Of a DNA stretch of 6,922 nucleotides, positions 1 through 4,826 are shown one piece after another. The DNA lies in assembly GCA_049966915.1 (NCBI GenBank), contig JBMFTS010000034.1:1-6922 (forward strand), in the 5' to 3' direction. The first letter of the stretch is position 1; each line of letters starts with the position of its first letter. The position numbers and the translations under genes are program-made. The stretch is from JAGDXZ01 sp049966915. Its GTDB lineage: Archaea > Micrarchaeota > Micrarchaeia > Micrarchaeales > CABMGC01. Under the pieces are notes generated by a model that worked only from the letters and a program-made list of their open reading frames with translations, ran no database searches and was not told the origin of the DNA.

Positions 1-193
1 GCACTACTGCAATTATGAGTATGGCCCAGCCATAGGTCATAAGGTATTCCATTGCGCTTTGGGCTTTTGCTGAAGCTTTTCTCAAAAGCTTCAGTTTTGT
101 TGCTTTTTGTTCTTTTGCAGAAAAATAAGCCACGCTTTGCTTGCTGCCCTTTCCTTTTTTAGCAATTCTTGTATCTGGCAACGCCTCTTTCAT
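1..193 (-). CDS. Class III signal peptide (archaeal pilin/archaellin-like) protein, 5' part only
   Basis: Reading the minus strand from the ATG at 193-191 gives 64 open codons before the left edge of the window. The first 44 residues are hydrophilic and rich in Lys and Ala. They are followed by AQSAMEYLMTYGWAILIIAV, a typical archaeal class III signal: a Q-S-A-M-E-Y segment with Glu at +5 after the predicted cut (Ala44|Gln45), then a hydrophobic helix. In known families such proteins are cut by a prepilin/preflagellin peptidase before the helix assembles into a surface filament or pseudopilus. The partner genes lie outside the window. The leader is long for this class; a TTG at codon 37 would give an 8-residue leader and is an alternative start. 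The C-terminal part is not visible, so pilin cannot be told from another anchored secreted protein. The gene is 41 bases downstream of the Cgi121-like gene on the same strand and has its own TATA-like element. Confidence 0.8.
   Translation of the reverse strand, partial: MKEALPDTRIAKKGKGSKQSVAYFSAKEQKATKLKLLRKASAKAQSAMEYLMTYGWAILIIAVV
70..94. repeat. Perfect 11-bp inverted repeat inside the pilin-like coding region
   Basis: CTGAAGCTTTT (70-80) and AAAAGCTTCAG (84-94) are exact reverse complements around a 3-base spacer (81-83). In the minus-strand mRNA this would form a hairpin over codons 34-41 of the pilin-like gene, just before the prepilin cleavage motif. On the plus strand it is followed by T-rich sequence and resembles an intrinsic terminator, but no plus-strand gene ends here. 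Confidence 0.7.
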
Positions 194-220
194 CTTCTCA
201 CATTACCTATTGAAAAAAAA

Positions 221-228
221 ATTTAAAA
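221..228 (-). promoter_or_regulatory. TATA-like element for the pilin-like gene
   Basis: The minus strand reads TTTTAAAT, centred about 31 bases upstream of the ATG at 193. Archaeal TATA boxes lie about 26 bases before the transcription start, so the mRNA leader would be only about 5 bases. The A/T run at 212-227 sits in the short gap after the Cgi121-like gene. Confidence 0.45.
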
Positions 229-234
229 GGCTTG

Positions 235-684
235 CTACGCATCGAGCATCGCCACTTCCACAGCCTTGTCGAAATCTAGCGGCATTGCAATTTCTTTCAA
301 TATTCTCAGGCCATTCTTCTTCGCGAACCTGTACAAAAGATCTTTGCTTGTTGCAAAAACCACGAAGCCACTATTGCTCTTTGCGCCGCAATCGGCTATT
401 GCCTTGCTTATGTTTGCGCTGCCGCAAACGAAAAGAAGCATTTCAATGCTTGTGCTGCTTGCCCTTGCCATGCTGTCTTTTTTCCTTACCAACGCGTTAA
501 GGTACGCAGGCAGAAGCCTGGCTATGTCTATGTGCTTGCTCAGAAGAAGCAGAAAATCCTGCTTGCCAGGCTTGCCTGACATTTCTGCTGCTGCAGCAAC
601 CAGCTCATCGATCTTTTTCTTGCTGCTGCACAGCGCCGCAACCGGCTTGCCCGCTAGCTTGGATATGTCCTGCATAATATTCAT
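235..684 (-). CDS. KEOPS complex subunit Cgi121-like protein
   Basis: This 149-residue protein matches the size and central pattern of archaeal Cgi121. A helical N-terminal half leads into S-I-E-M-L-L-F-V-C-G-S-A-N-I-S-K-A-I (about residues 79-96), which resembles the family's conserved E-(I/L)-L-x-Y-x-(A/S)-G-x-x-(Q/N)-I-x-x-A-I segment. This is followed by a G-x-K-x-x-x-G-x-V-V-F strand. In KEOPS, Cgi121 binds Bud32 and helps recruit tRNA for N6-threonylcarbamoylation of A37 in ANN-decoding tRNAs, in the cytoplasm. It has no active site of its own, so no catalytic residue can be checked. The ATG at 684-682 is the first in frame; a later ATG at codon 4 is possible. The gene is divergent from S8e across a 109-base gap. 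The call rests on one segment and overall length, so the family is likely but not certain. Confidence 0.68.
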   Translation of the reverse strand: MNIMQDISKLAGKPVAALCSSKKKIDELVAAAAEMSGKPGKQDFLLLLSKHIDIARLLPAYLNALVRKKDSMARASSTSIEMLLFVCGSANISKAIADCGAKSNSGFVVFATSKDLLYRFAKKNGLRILKEIAMPLDFDKAVEVAMLDA

Positions 685-754
685 GAATCTTTGTTATGTA
701 AATTAGAAATACCTTGCCATGCTTTTTGCTTTGGCATTCTATGCAGTCTATACC

Positions 755-762
755 TTTTATTA
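755..762 (+). promoter_or_regulatory. Probable TATA box of the S8e operon
   Basis: TTTTATTA is centred about 35 bases before the S8e ATG at 794, placing the transcription start near 785. A GTGAT stretch (785-789) just before the ATG matches part of the Shine-Dalgarno consensus. It lies in the divergent Cgi121-S8e gap (685-793), where no clear box was found for the opposite strand. Confidence 0.4.
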
Positions 763-793
763 ATGTTCTTTTGCAAATGCTACTTGTGATGCT

Positions 794-1201
794 ATGAGCC
801 AGTTTGGCATACAAATGCATGCTAAGTCAGACAGGAAGTCGGCAGGCAACGGCAAGAAGCTAGTTTCAAGCAGAGACAAGAAGCGCTACGAGTTTGGTGG
901 CTATTTCGCAGCAACAAGGGCTAGCGAAAAGACAGTGCTTGTTCACGAGCGCGGACGAGGAGGCTTGCTCAAGAACAAGCTCAAGCATGTCGATGTTGCA
1001 AACGTGCTTACAAAAAACGGCTACAAGAAGGCAAAGATAACCGGCGTGCTTGAATCAAAGGACAACAGGAACTTCGCTAGGCTTGCAATAATAACGAAAG
1101 GCTCAGTAATTCAGACCGAGCTCGGCAAGGCAATTGTTACGAACAGGCCTGGCAGAGAAGGCTGCGTAAACGCAAAGCTCGTTGAAGAGGTGAAAGCATA
1201 A
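794..1201 (+). CDS. rps8e: Small-subunit ribosomal protein S8e
   Basis: The 135-residue basic protein is recognisable as archaeal S8e (eS8). The N-terminal K-S-D-R-K-S-A-G-N-G segment corresponds to the family's K-S-x-R-K-x-(S/T)-G-G. The middle holds an R-G-G...D-V-A-N-V segment (about residues 54-70). The C-terminal half has the strong signature I-I-T-K-G-(S/A)-x-I-x-T-E-L-G-x-A-x-V-T-(N/S)-R-P-G (about 98-120), ending in G-C-V-N-A-K-L-V. It is a structural component of the 30S subunit. The ATG at 794 leaves a short N-terminal extension before the conserved part; Met8 is a possible later start. Its TAA stop (1199-1201) overlaps the apparent first codon of the next gene, so the two are probably translationally coupled. 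Confidence 0.95.
   Translation: MSQFGIQMHAKSDRKSAGNGKKLVSSRDKKRYEFGGYFAATRASEKTVLVHERGRGGLLKNKLKHVDVANVLTKNGYKKAKITGVLESKDNRNFARLAIITKGSVIQTELGKAIVTNRPGREGCVNAKLVEEVKA
947..964 (+). repeat. Copy 1 of an 18-bp direct repeat (in S8e)
   Basis: GAGCGCGGACGAGGAGGC here is identical to 1224-1241. In S8e it encodes E-R-G-R-G-G. After a 2-base offset both copies continue with GCTCAAGAA. Confidence 0.75.
1187..1193 (+). promoter_or_regulatory. Strong Shine-Dalgarno match that supports an AUA start at 1198
   Basis: GAGGTGA is a close match to the anti-SD complement GGAGGTGA and ends four bases before the ATA at 1198. No ATG, GTG or TTG in the downstream frame occurs until 1297, which is too far away for this site to serve. 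Confidence 0.55.
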
Positions 1202-1662
1202 CCGCAAGGGTTTATTCTTTCGAGAGCGCGGACGAGGAGGCGCTCAAGAAGCTTCTTGCTTATGATCCTTACCTTGACAAAAGCCTAATACCAAGCATGC
1301 CGAGCGAGCTGAGCAACAAGGACTATTTGGAAAAGCACCCGGAAATGAAGGCAAAAGCCGACGAGCTTGCAAAGCAGATAGACGAAGCCATTGAAAAACT
1401 CAGAAATGACAAAGAAGCCAACATAATTTTCGCAAGGCAGGATTACGTGATTAAAGCGGGCAGCGAGCTTGGCTTAGACCCTGCGCTGCAGTACCTTTAC
1501 CTTGACTTTCCTGACGAGCAGTGGAACCTCGCAGAAAAGAAACTGAAAAGCGCAGCAGGTAGCATAAAGAGGCTTGCCGCAGATGATGAAAGCAAAGCCA
1601 TAAAGGCTATTGAGGAAGAAAGGGAAAAATCAGACCAAGGCTTGGGGCTTATATTCGGGTAA
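1198..1662 (+). CDS. Unrecognised charged helical protein, apparent AUA start
   Basis: I do not recognise this family. The first canonical start is the ATG at 1297 (121 residues). The same frame stays open back to a stop at 1183-1185, and the extra 33 codons look coding: acidic and Lys-rich, containing Y-S-F-E-S-A-D-E-E-A-L-K-K-L-L followed by Y-D-P-Y-L-D-K. No ATG, GTG or TTG lies in that stretch. The ATA at 1198 overlaps the S8e TAA as ATAA and follows a strong Shine-Dalgarno match. I therefore place the start at 1198 (154 residues), with 1297 as the fallback. The protein is soluble, mostly helical and highly charged, with no cysteine, signal peptide or membrane segment. Its central part holds a Y-L-Y-L-D-F-P-D-E-Q-W-N-L motif and it ends in G-L-G-L-I-F-G. 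It does not resemble SRP19, an archaeal gene often found near S8e. It ends five bases before the carbamoyltransferase-like gene, so it is the middle gene of a tight cluster. Confidence 0.7.
   Translation: MTARVYSFESADEEALKKLLAYDPYLDKSLIPSMPSELSNKDYLEKHPEMKAKADELAKQIDEAIEKLRNDKEANIIFARQDYVIKAGSELGLDPALQYLYLDFPDEQWNLAEKKLKSAAGSIKRLAADDESKAIKAIEEEREKSDQGLGLIFG
1224..1241 (+). repeat. Copy 2 of the 18-bp direct repeat (start of the unknown gene)
   Basis: This stretch is identical to 947-964 but is read in a different frame, giving S-A-D-E-E-A instead of E-R-G-R-G-G. It lies in the part of the unknown gene that lacks a normal start codon. Confidence 0.75.
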
Positions 1663-1667
1663 TACCC

Positions 1668-2549
1668 ATGCACATGCTTGGGGTTGACAGCCTTTCAAAG
1701 GACGACATTAACGAACTATTTGAAATGGCTGACGACATAAAAAATGGCAAGGCAGAAATATCGATAAAAGAAGGATATGTGCTCGCCCTGCTTTCCCAAG
1801 ATCATTCGATAAGCACGCGCCTGGCATTCGAAGCCGCAATGGCAAGGCTGGGCGGCCGGTGCTCGTACTTGAGCGTCGACGAATACGGCAAGGGCATAGA
1901 CGAAGACTCGGCCAACGTTGCGCGCCTGCTGGGCTCATATGCGGACATGATAGCCGCAAGAATTCCAAGCCATGACAGCCTGCTTACAATAGCTAACAGC
2001 TCTGCCGTTCCGGTTATTAACGCCGGAACCGACATCGAAGACCCGCTCAGCGCCTTAGCAGGGCTTTACACGCTAAAAGACAAAAAGGGCTCGCTGAAAG
2101 GGCTCAAGCTAAGCATAATTGGCAACATAGAGCTCGGCTCTGTAAACTCGCTAATGCTCGCCGCGACAAAGCTCGGTGCAAAGGTGTCGATAGCAAGCCC
2201 GAAGGAGTTTGTGCCGAATCCGAGCTACCTGGTAAAGGCGAGGGAGTACGGCATAGTCGACCTGTTCTACGAACTTACAGAAGGCACAGCAGACGCCGAC
2301 GCATTGTGCATAGACTACTCTTCGGCCGGGCTAAACAGCGAGAAACAAGATGCACTTGCAGCGTTCATACTCGACAAGGACGAACTGGCGAAGCACGACT
2401 TTGTGGTCATGTGCTCGATGTCGAACGCAAACATCGAATCCGCTGCGTCGCTGCTAAACGATCCTAAAAGCATAGCGTGGGAGCAGGCCAAGAACATGCT
2501 TTACATAATCGAAGCTGCAATACTGACCATTTCCGAAAAAAGCGCCTGA
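1668..2549 (+). CDS. Aspartate/ornithine carbamoyltransferase-fold protein, probable pseudoenzyme
   Basis: The 293-residue protein aligns along its length with ornithine carbamoyltransferases (usually 300-320 residues). Shared landmarks are L-S-K-D-D-I-N-E-L near residue 9, F-E-A-A-M-A-R-L-G-G (54-63), A-A-R at 96-98, V-P-V-I-N-A (114-119), the linker K-K-G-S-L-K-G-L-K-L (139-148), T-K-L-G-A-K-V near 167 and W-E-Q-A-K-N near 271. Catalytic motifs are degraded. The carbamoyl-phosphate loop S-T-R-T-R is S-I-S-T-R (47-51), H-P-x-Q is D-P-L-S (125-128), D-V-W-x-S-M-G is D-Y-S-S-A-G (216-221), H-C-L-P is M-C-S-M (248-251), and the final R-L-H is M-L-Y. Arg51 and Arg98 remain. The reading frame is intact, so this is not a decayed gene. 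A structural, ligand-sensing or otherwise changed role is inferred; ordinary transcarbamylase activity is unlikely. The start is ATG 1668, with a second ATG at 1674. No arginine or pyrimidine gene is nearby. Confidence 0.85.
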   Translation: MHMLGVDSLSKDDINELFEMADDIKNGKAEISIKEGYVLALLSQDHSISTRLAFEAAMARLGGRCSYLSVDEYGKGIDEDSANVARLLGSYADMIAARIPSHDSLLTIANSSAVPVINAGTDIEDPLSALAGLYTLKDKKGSLKGLKLSIIGNIELGSVNSLMLAATKLGAKVSIASPKEFVPNPSYLVKAREYGIVDLFYELTEGTADADALCIDYSSAGLNSEKQDALAAFILDKDELAKHDFVVMCSMSNANIESAASLLNDPKSIAWEQAKNMLYIIEAAILTISEKSA

Positions 2550-2550
2550 C

Positions 2551-2594
2551 AAAAAACAAAAAGCAAAACTAAGAATAAAAATAAAAAAATAAAA
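2551..2594 (-). terminator. T-rich terminator of the minus-strand zinc-protein gene
   Basis: Read on the minus strand this tract is almost all T, with runs up to seven, and starts 17 bases after the stop codon at 2614-2612. Archaeal termination is commonly driven by such U-rich RNA ends without a hairpin. It fills the 62-base convergent gap; on the plus strand it is A-rich, so it would not serve the carbamoyltransferase-like gene. Confidence 0.6.
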
Positions 2595-2611
2595 CCCTGC
2601 CAGTTGCGTTG

Positions 2612-2977
2612 CTATTGCCTGCTTAGCAAGAACCTTCTTACTGTTGCTTTGACCATGCCGCTTTGCTTGCTTTCATGCTCGTATGTTACTTTGTCTCTTG
2701 CTACGCTCCTTATTTTGTTGTAGCAGCCGACGCACATTACCCTGCGCCTTACGACGCCGTTCCGCACGTACGGATCTCTATCCATTATGTAGCTCGGCGG
2801 CATTATCTTGACCTCGTCCTTCGCCATGAGCTTGCCGCAGTACATGCACGTGTTCTCTATAAGATATGCGAGGTCGTTTTTCTCGGCATCGTCGACCGCA
2901 TACTGCTTGCCGTCCCTTGCAGAGATTTTTTTTGCGAATTCAGGAAATCCCACCAATCCCCCGTTCTCTTCCACCAC
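2612..2977 (-). CDS. Unrecognised small protein with a CxxC...CxxC putative zinc site
   Basis: I do not recognise the family. The 121-residue, basic protein has two cysteine pairs, C-M-Y-C-G (Cys44, Cys47) and M-C-V-G-C (Cys82, Cys85). They are 34 residues apart and together could bind one zinc ion as a ribbon. Between them lies P-P-S-Y-I-M-D-R-D-P-Y-V-R-N-G-V-V-R-R-R. The basic C-terminus would suit nucleic acid or ribosome binding, but this is inference. No membrane segment or signal peptide is seen. The start is a GTG at 2977-2975 (a second GTG follows), preceded by AGGGTGCAGG. The frame stays open for 12 codons further upstream without ATG, GTG or TTG, but that stretch runs into the TATA box, so it is probably untranslated. 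The gene follows trm1 on the same strand but has its own promoter. Confidence 0.72.
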   Translation of the reverse strand: MVEENGGLVGFPEFAKKISARDGKQYAVDDAEKNDLAYLIENTCMYCGKLMAKDEVKIMPPSYIMDRDPYVRNGVVRRRVMCVGCYNKIRSVARDKVTYEHESKQSGMVKATVRRFLLSRQ

Positions 2978-3010
2978 CCTGCACCCTGCATGATATTTTG
3001 CTTTAACTGG

Positions 3011-3018
3011 TATTTATA
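3011..3018 (-). promoter_or_regulatory. TATA box of the zinc-protein gene
   Basis: The minus strand reads TATAAATA, preceded by an ACAAAG stretch that fits most of the BRE consensus. The predicted transcription start is near 2988, about 11 bases before the GTG at 2977. This supports the GTG as start and argues against the upstream out-of-frame ATG at 2991. Confidence 0.6.
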
Positions 3019-3060
3019 CTTTGTCTTTTAGTGGCACAATACACAATATACAGCAGGCGC

Positions 3061-4158
3061 TCATTTGCTGCCGGCACTCGCAAGCCTTACTGCCTTTTCT
3101 ATTTCTTTAATTCCTGCATTGGTCTTTATGGCGTTTCTGCCGAATGACGTCGCGGAGGCCTCGGCATGCTGCTGCTTCAGCAACTCCACCACCTTGCTTC
3201 TTTGCACGGAACCCATGCGCATGTGTTCTGTTATTTTGTCCAGGCTGTAGAAAAACGGCGTGTCTAATCCGTCGAACGCGCCTTGAAGCGTTGCCCTTAT
3301 GCCAGGGTCTTCCGCTATGTCGAGCATTCTGGCAACCGCCGCTTTGTCGTATAGCTTGCCGAGCCACAGCGGCCCAAACTGCTCAGTTCTGCTGCCGCAG
3401 TTTGCGCACACGCTTGCCGCACACTCCGGGCTCAAGGAATAGTAGAATGCGTGGCATTTGTTGCAGCTCGATGCGGCGCCTATGCTCTTGACGCTAGCTA
3501 CCGCTTTGCTCGCTCCTTTTTCCAACCTTATGAATATGCGCACATAATGCAGTTCAGCAATGCCAAACAAAGGCACTATCCCAAAATTGAACTGCGCCGC
3601 GATCCTTGCCACATAGGCAAGGAGTATGCGAAGACTTGCTTCGTGACAGAGCTCGTTCCTTGCAGGCCTTGCTGCATAAATACGCAGGCAGGCATCGCCT
3701 TCAGCGCCGCATAGCGTCGCAGTATCAGTAGCGGTTATCATAAACACGGCATTGTCTTTTGCGAGCTTAAGCAAGTCGTAAACATAGGGCGCAGGCGTGC
3801 CGAAGGGGTCCAGGTCAATAACGTCGAACTTCTCGGCAGTGCCGTTGGCGAACTCCTGCACGCTGGCATTTATCGCCTCGGCGACAGAACCAAGCCTGTT
3901 TCGCGCTATGTTTTCCTGCGCGTTTGCGTACGCTTTTGGGTTTATGTCAAGCAGAACGGCCTTGCCATGCAAAGCCTCGAGCAAGTAGCGTATGCCCCTT
4001 ATGCCTGTAGCCGCCGTGCTGTCCAACACGCTTGCGCTCCCAAGCCCGAGGGACTTGAGGAATATAACAGACATGTCCCTTAGCCTTTTCATCTTCGCGT
4101 TGTAGAACGTGCCGTCGTTGACAATTATTTCGGCCAAGCCTTCTTTTATCGTTTCCAT
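3061..4158 (-). CDS. trm1: tRNA (guanine26-N2)-dimethyltransferase Trm1
   Basis: Trm1 uses S-adenosylmethionine to make N2,N2-dimethyl-G26 in tRNA. The 365-residue protein shows the full family pattern. It has an N-terminal F-Y-N-x-x-M-x-x-x-R-D-x-S-V (18-31), the SAM-binding S-T-A-A-T-G-I-R-G (47-55) and an acidic Asp71 ending the next strand. The catalytic D-L-D-P-F-G-T-P-A-P (115-124) and T-A-T-D-T-A-T-L-C-G (142-151) follow, then H-Y-V-R (204-207). The C-terminal domain carries a zinc site (Cys232, Cys235, Cys251, Cys254) and G-P-L-W-L-G (262-267). Length is close to archaeal Trm1. The position usually Asn in the N-R-D motif is Leu (M-K-R-L-R-D), a mild departure. The ATG at 4158 lies about 26 bases from the TATA centre, so the mRNA would be leaderless. 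The tRNA-Ala in this window carries G26, the target base. Confidence 0.95.
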   Translation of the reverse strand: METIKEGLAEIIVNDGTFYNAKMKRLRDMSVIFLKSLGLGSASVLDSTAATGIRGIRYLLEALHGKAVLLDINPKAYANAQENIARNRLGSVAEAINASVQEFANGTAEKFDVIDLDPFGTPAPYVYDLLKLAKDNAVFMITATDTATLCGAEGDACLRIYAARPARNELCHEASLRILLAYVARIAAQFNFGIVPLFGIAELHYVRIFIRLEKGASKAVASVKSIGAASSCNKCHAFYYSLSPECAASVCANCGSRTEQFGPLWLGKLYDKAAVARMLDIAEDPGIRATLQGAFDGLDTPFFYSLDKITEHMRMGSVQRSKVVELLKQQHAEASATSFGRNAIKTNAGIKEIEKAVRLASAGSK

Positions 4159-4179
4159 GCTGCCACTTGTATAACTTAT

Positions 4180-4189
4180 TAAATATTTA
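4180..4189. promoter_or_regulatory. Palindromic TATA element between trm1 and the divergent operon
   Basis: TAAATATTTA is a perfect 10-bp palindrome. Its centre is 26-27 bases from the trm1 ATG (4158) and 30-31 bases from the ATG at 4215. It is therefore correctly placed as the TATA box in both directions, and no better second box is seen in the 56-base gap. Confidence 0.6.
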
Positions 4190-4214
4190 GCACAAACTAC
4201 TTATTGGTGTTTGC

Positions 4215-4823
4215 ATGGCAAAAGCGAGGGTGCCCTGGGACGATCAAACAGACCAATTTGTAAAGGATATTGATGACATAATTACCAAAAAATACAGCAT
4301 AAGCTTCCGCGACCTTCTCATGAATCCTGCAAAGTACTATGCAAAGAAGGATTTCGAAAGCACGTTCGGCAACATAAGAAGCGACGTAAACAACTATTTC
4401 AGCAATTTACTTTCGCAATACAAGGACGAGCAGGGCAAGCTCGACACCGAGCTTGAAAGTTTGACTTCGCAGTACCACGAGATAGACGCTCTGATAGCAA
4501 GCAAGGCTTCGCTCGCGAGAGTTCCGTACATAAAACCGGCGTACATAACAAGAAGAGAGACGGAAGACGAAGTAGTGACGCTGAGCCAATACGACAACAC
4601 CGTGGATTCGCTCGTGGGCAAGCTCATAAACCAGTCGAACTATGTTGCAGACCTTTCCCTAAAATACAAGGACAACGTATTCGGCTCTTGGCTGTTCTCA
4701 GGCCAAAAAAATTACGTGCTTACGCTGCAAATACCCACAAGCGACGTGCTGACAATAGATACTGCTATGGATACCATCGGCTACCTTCTTGATGCGATAG
4801 AATCGCTGTTCAAGGCACAATAG
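4215..4823 (+). CDS. Unrecognised helical, coiled-coil-prone protein
   Basis: I do not recognise this 202-residue protein. It is acidic to neutral and hydrophilic, with no cysteine, signal peptide or membrane helix. Residues about 55-100 are rich in Leu, Glu, Gln, Asp and Ser with heptad-like spacing (from Y-F-S-N-L-L-S-Q-Y to H-E-I-D-A-L-I) and could form a coiled coil. A P-Y-I-K-P-A-Y linker follows (104-110), then a second helical part. The C-terminal part (about 153-200) looks like a small mixed domain ending in an amphipathic helix. The ATG at 4215 follows the shared TATA element by about 30 bases, so the leader would be very short. The gene ends three bases before the AK6-like kinase gene, and the two almost certainly form one transcript. 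This hints at a role alongside the kinase, possibly in ribosome maturation or nucleotide metabolism, but that rests on position alone. Confidence 0.75.
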   Translation: MAKARVPWDDQTDQFVKDIDDIITKKYSISFRDLLMNPAKYYAKKDFESTFGNIRSDVNNYFSNLLSQYKDEQGKLDTELESLTSQYHEIDALIASKASLARVPYIKPAYITRRETEDEVVTLSQYDNTVDSLVGKLINQSNYVADLSLKYKDNVFGSWLFSGQKNYVLTLQIPTSDVLTIDTAMDTIGYLLDAIESLFKAQ

Positions 4824-4826
4824 CGC

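Noticed and set aside
70..110. Hairpin plus T-rich tail as an intrinsic terminator on the plus strand
   Set aside because: No plus-strand gene ends here, and the region is coding on the minus strand for a clear prepilin-type protein.
266..706. Plus-strand open frame of 146 codons opposite the Cgi121-like gene
   Set aside because: It is the antisense shadow of a gene with a recognisable family pattern; the translation is low-complexity Ala/Leu/Ser and matches nothing known.
1568..1600. GATGATGA as box C of a C/D guide RNA
   Set aside because: It lies inside a good coding frame and no matching box D (CTGA) or closing stem was found at the right distance.
1198..1662. Identification of the gene after S8e as SRP19
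   Set aside because: SRP19 is an archaeal neighbour one might expect near S8e, but the sequence lacks its basic, Pro- and Arg-rich pattern and is acidic and helical instead.
1657..1667. GGGTA-A-TACCC inverted repeat at the end of the unknown gene as an attenuator
   Set aside because: The arms are 5 bp with a single-base spacer, too tight to form an RNA hairpin, and a match of this size is expected by chance.
2978..3013. N-terminal extension of the zinc-protein frame upstream of the GTG at 2977
   Set aside because: The frame is open for 12 more codons but has no ATG, GTG or TTG and runs into the TATA box, so it would lie upstream of the predicted transcript.
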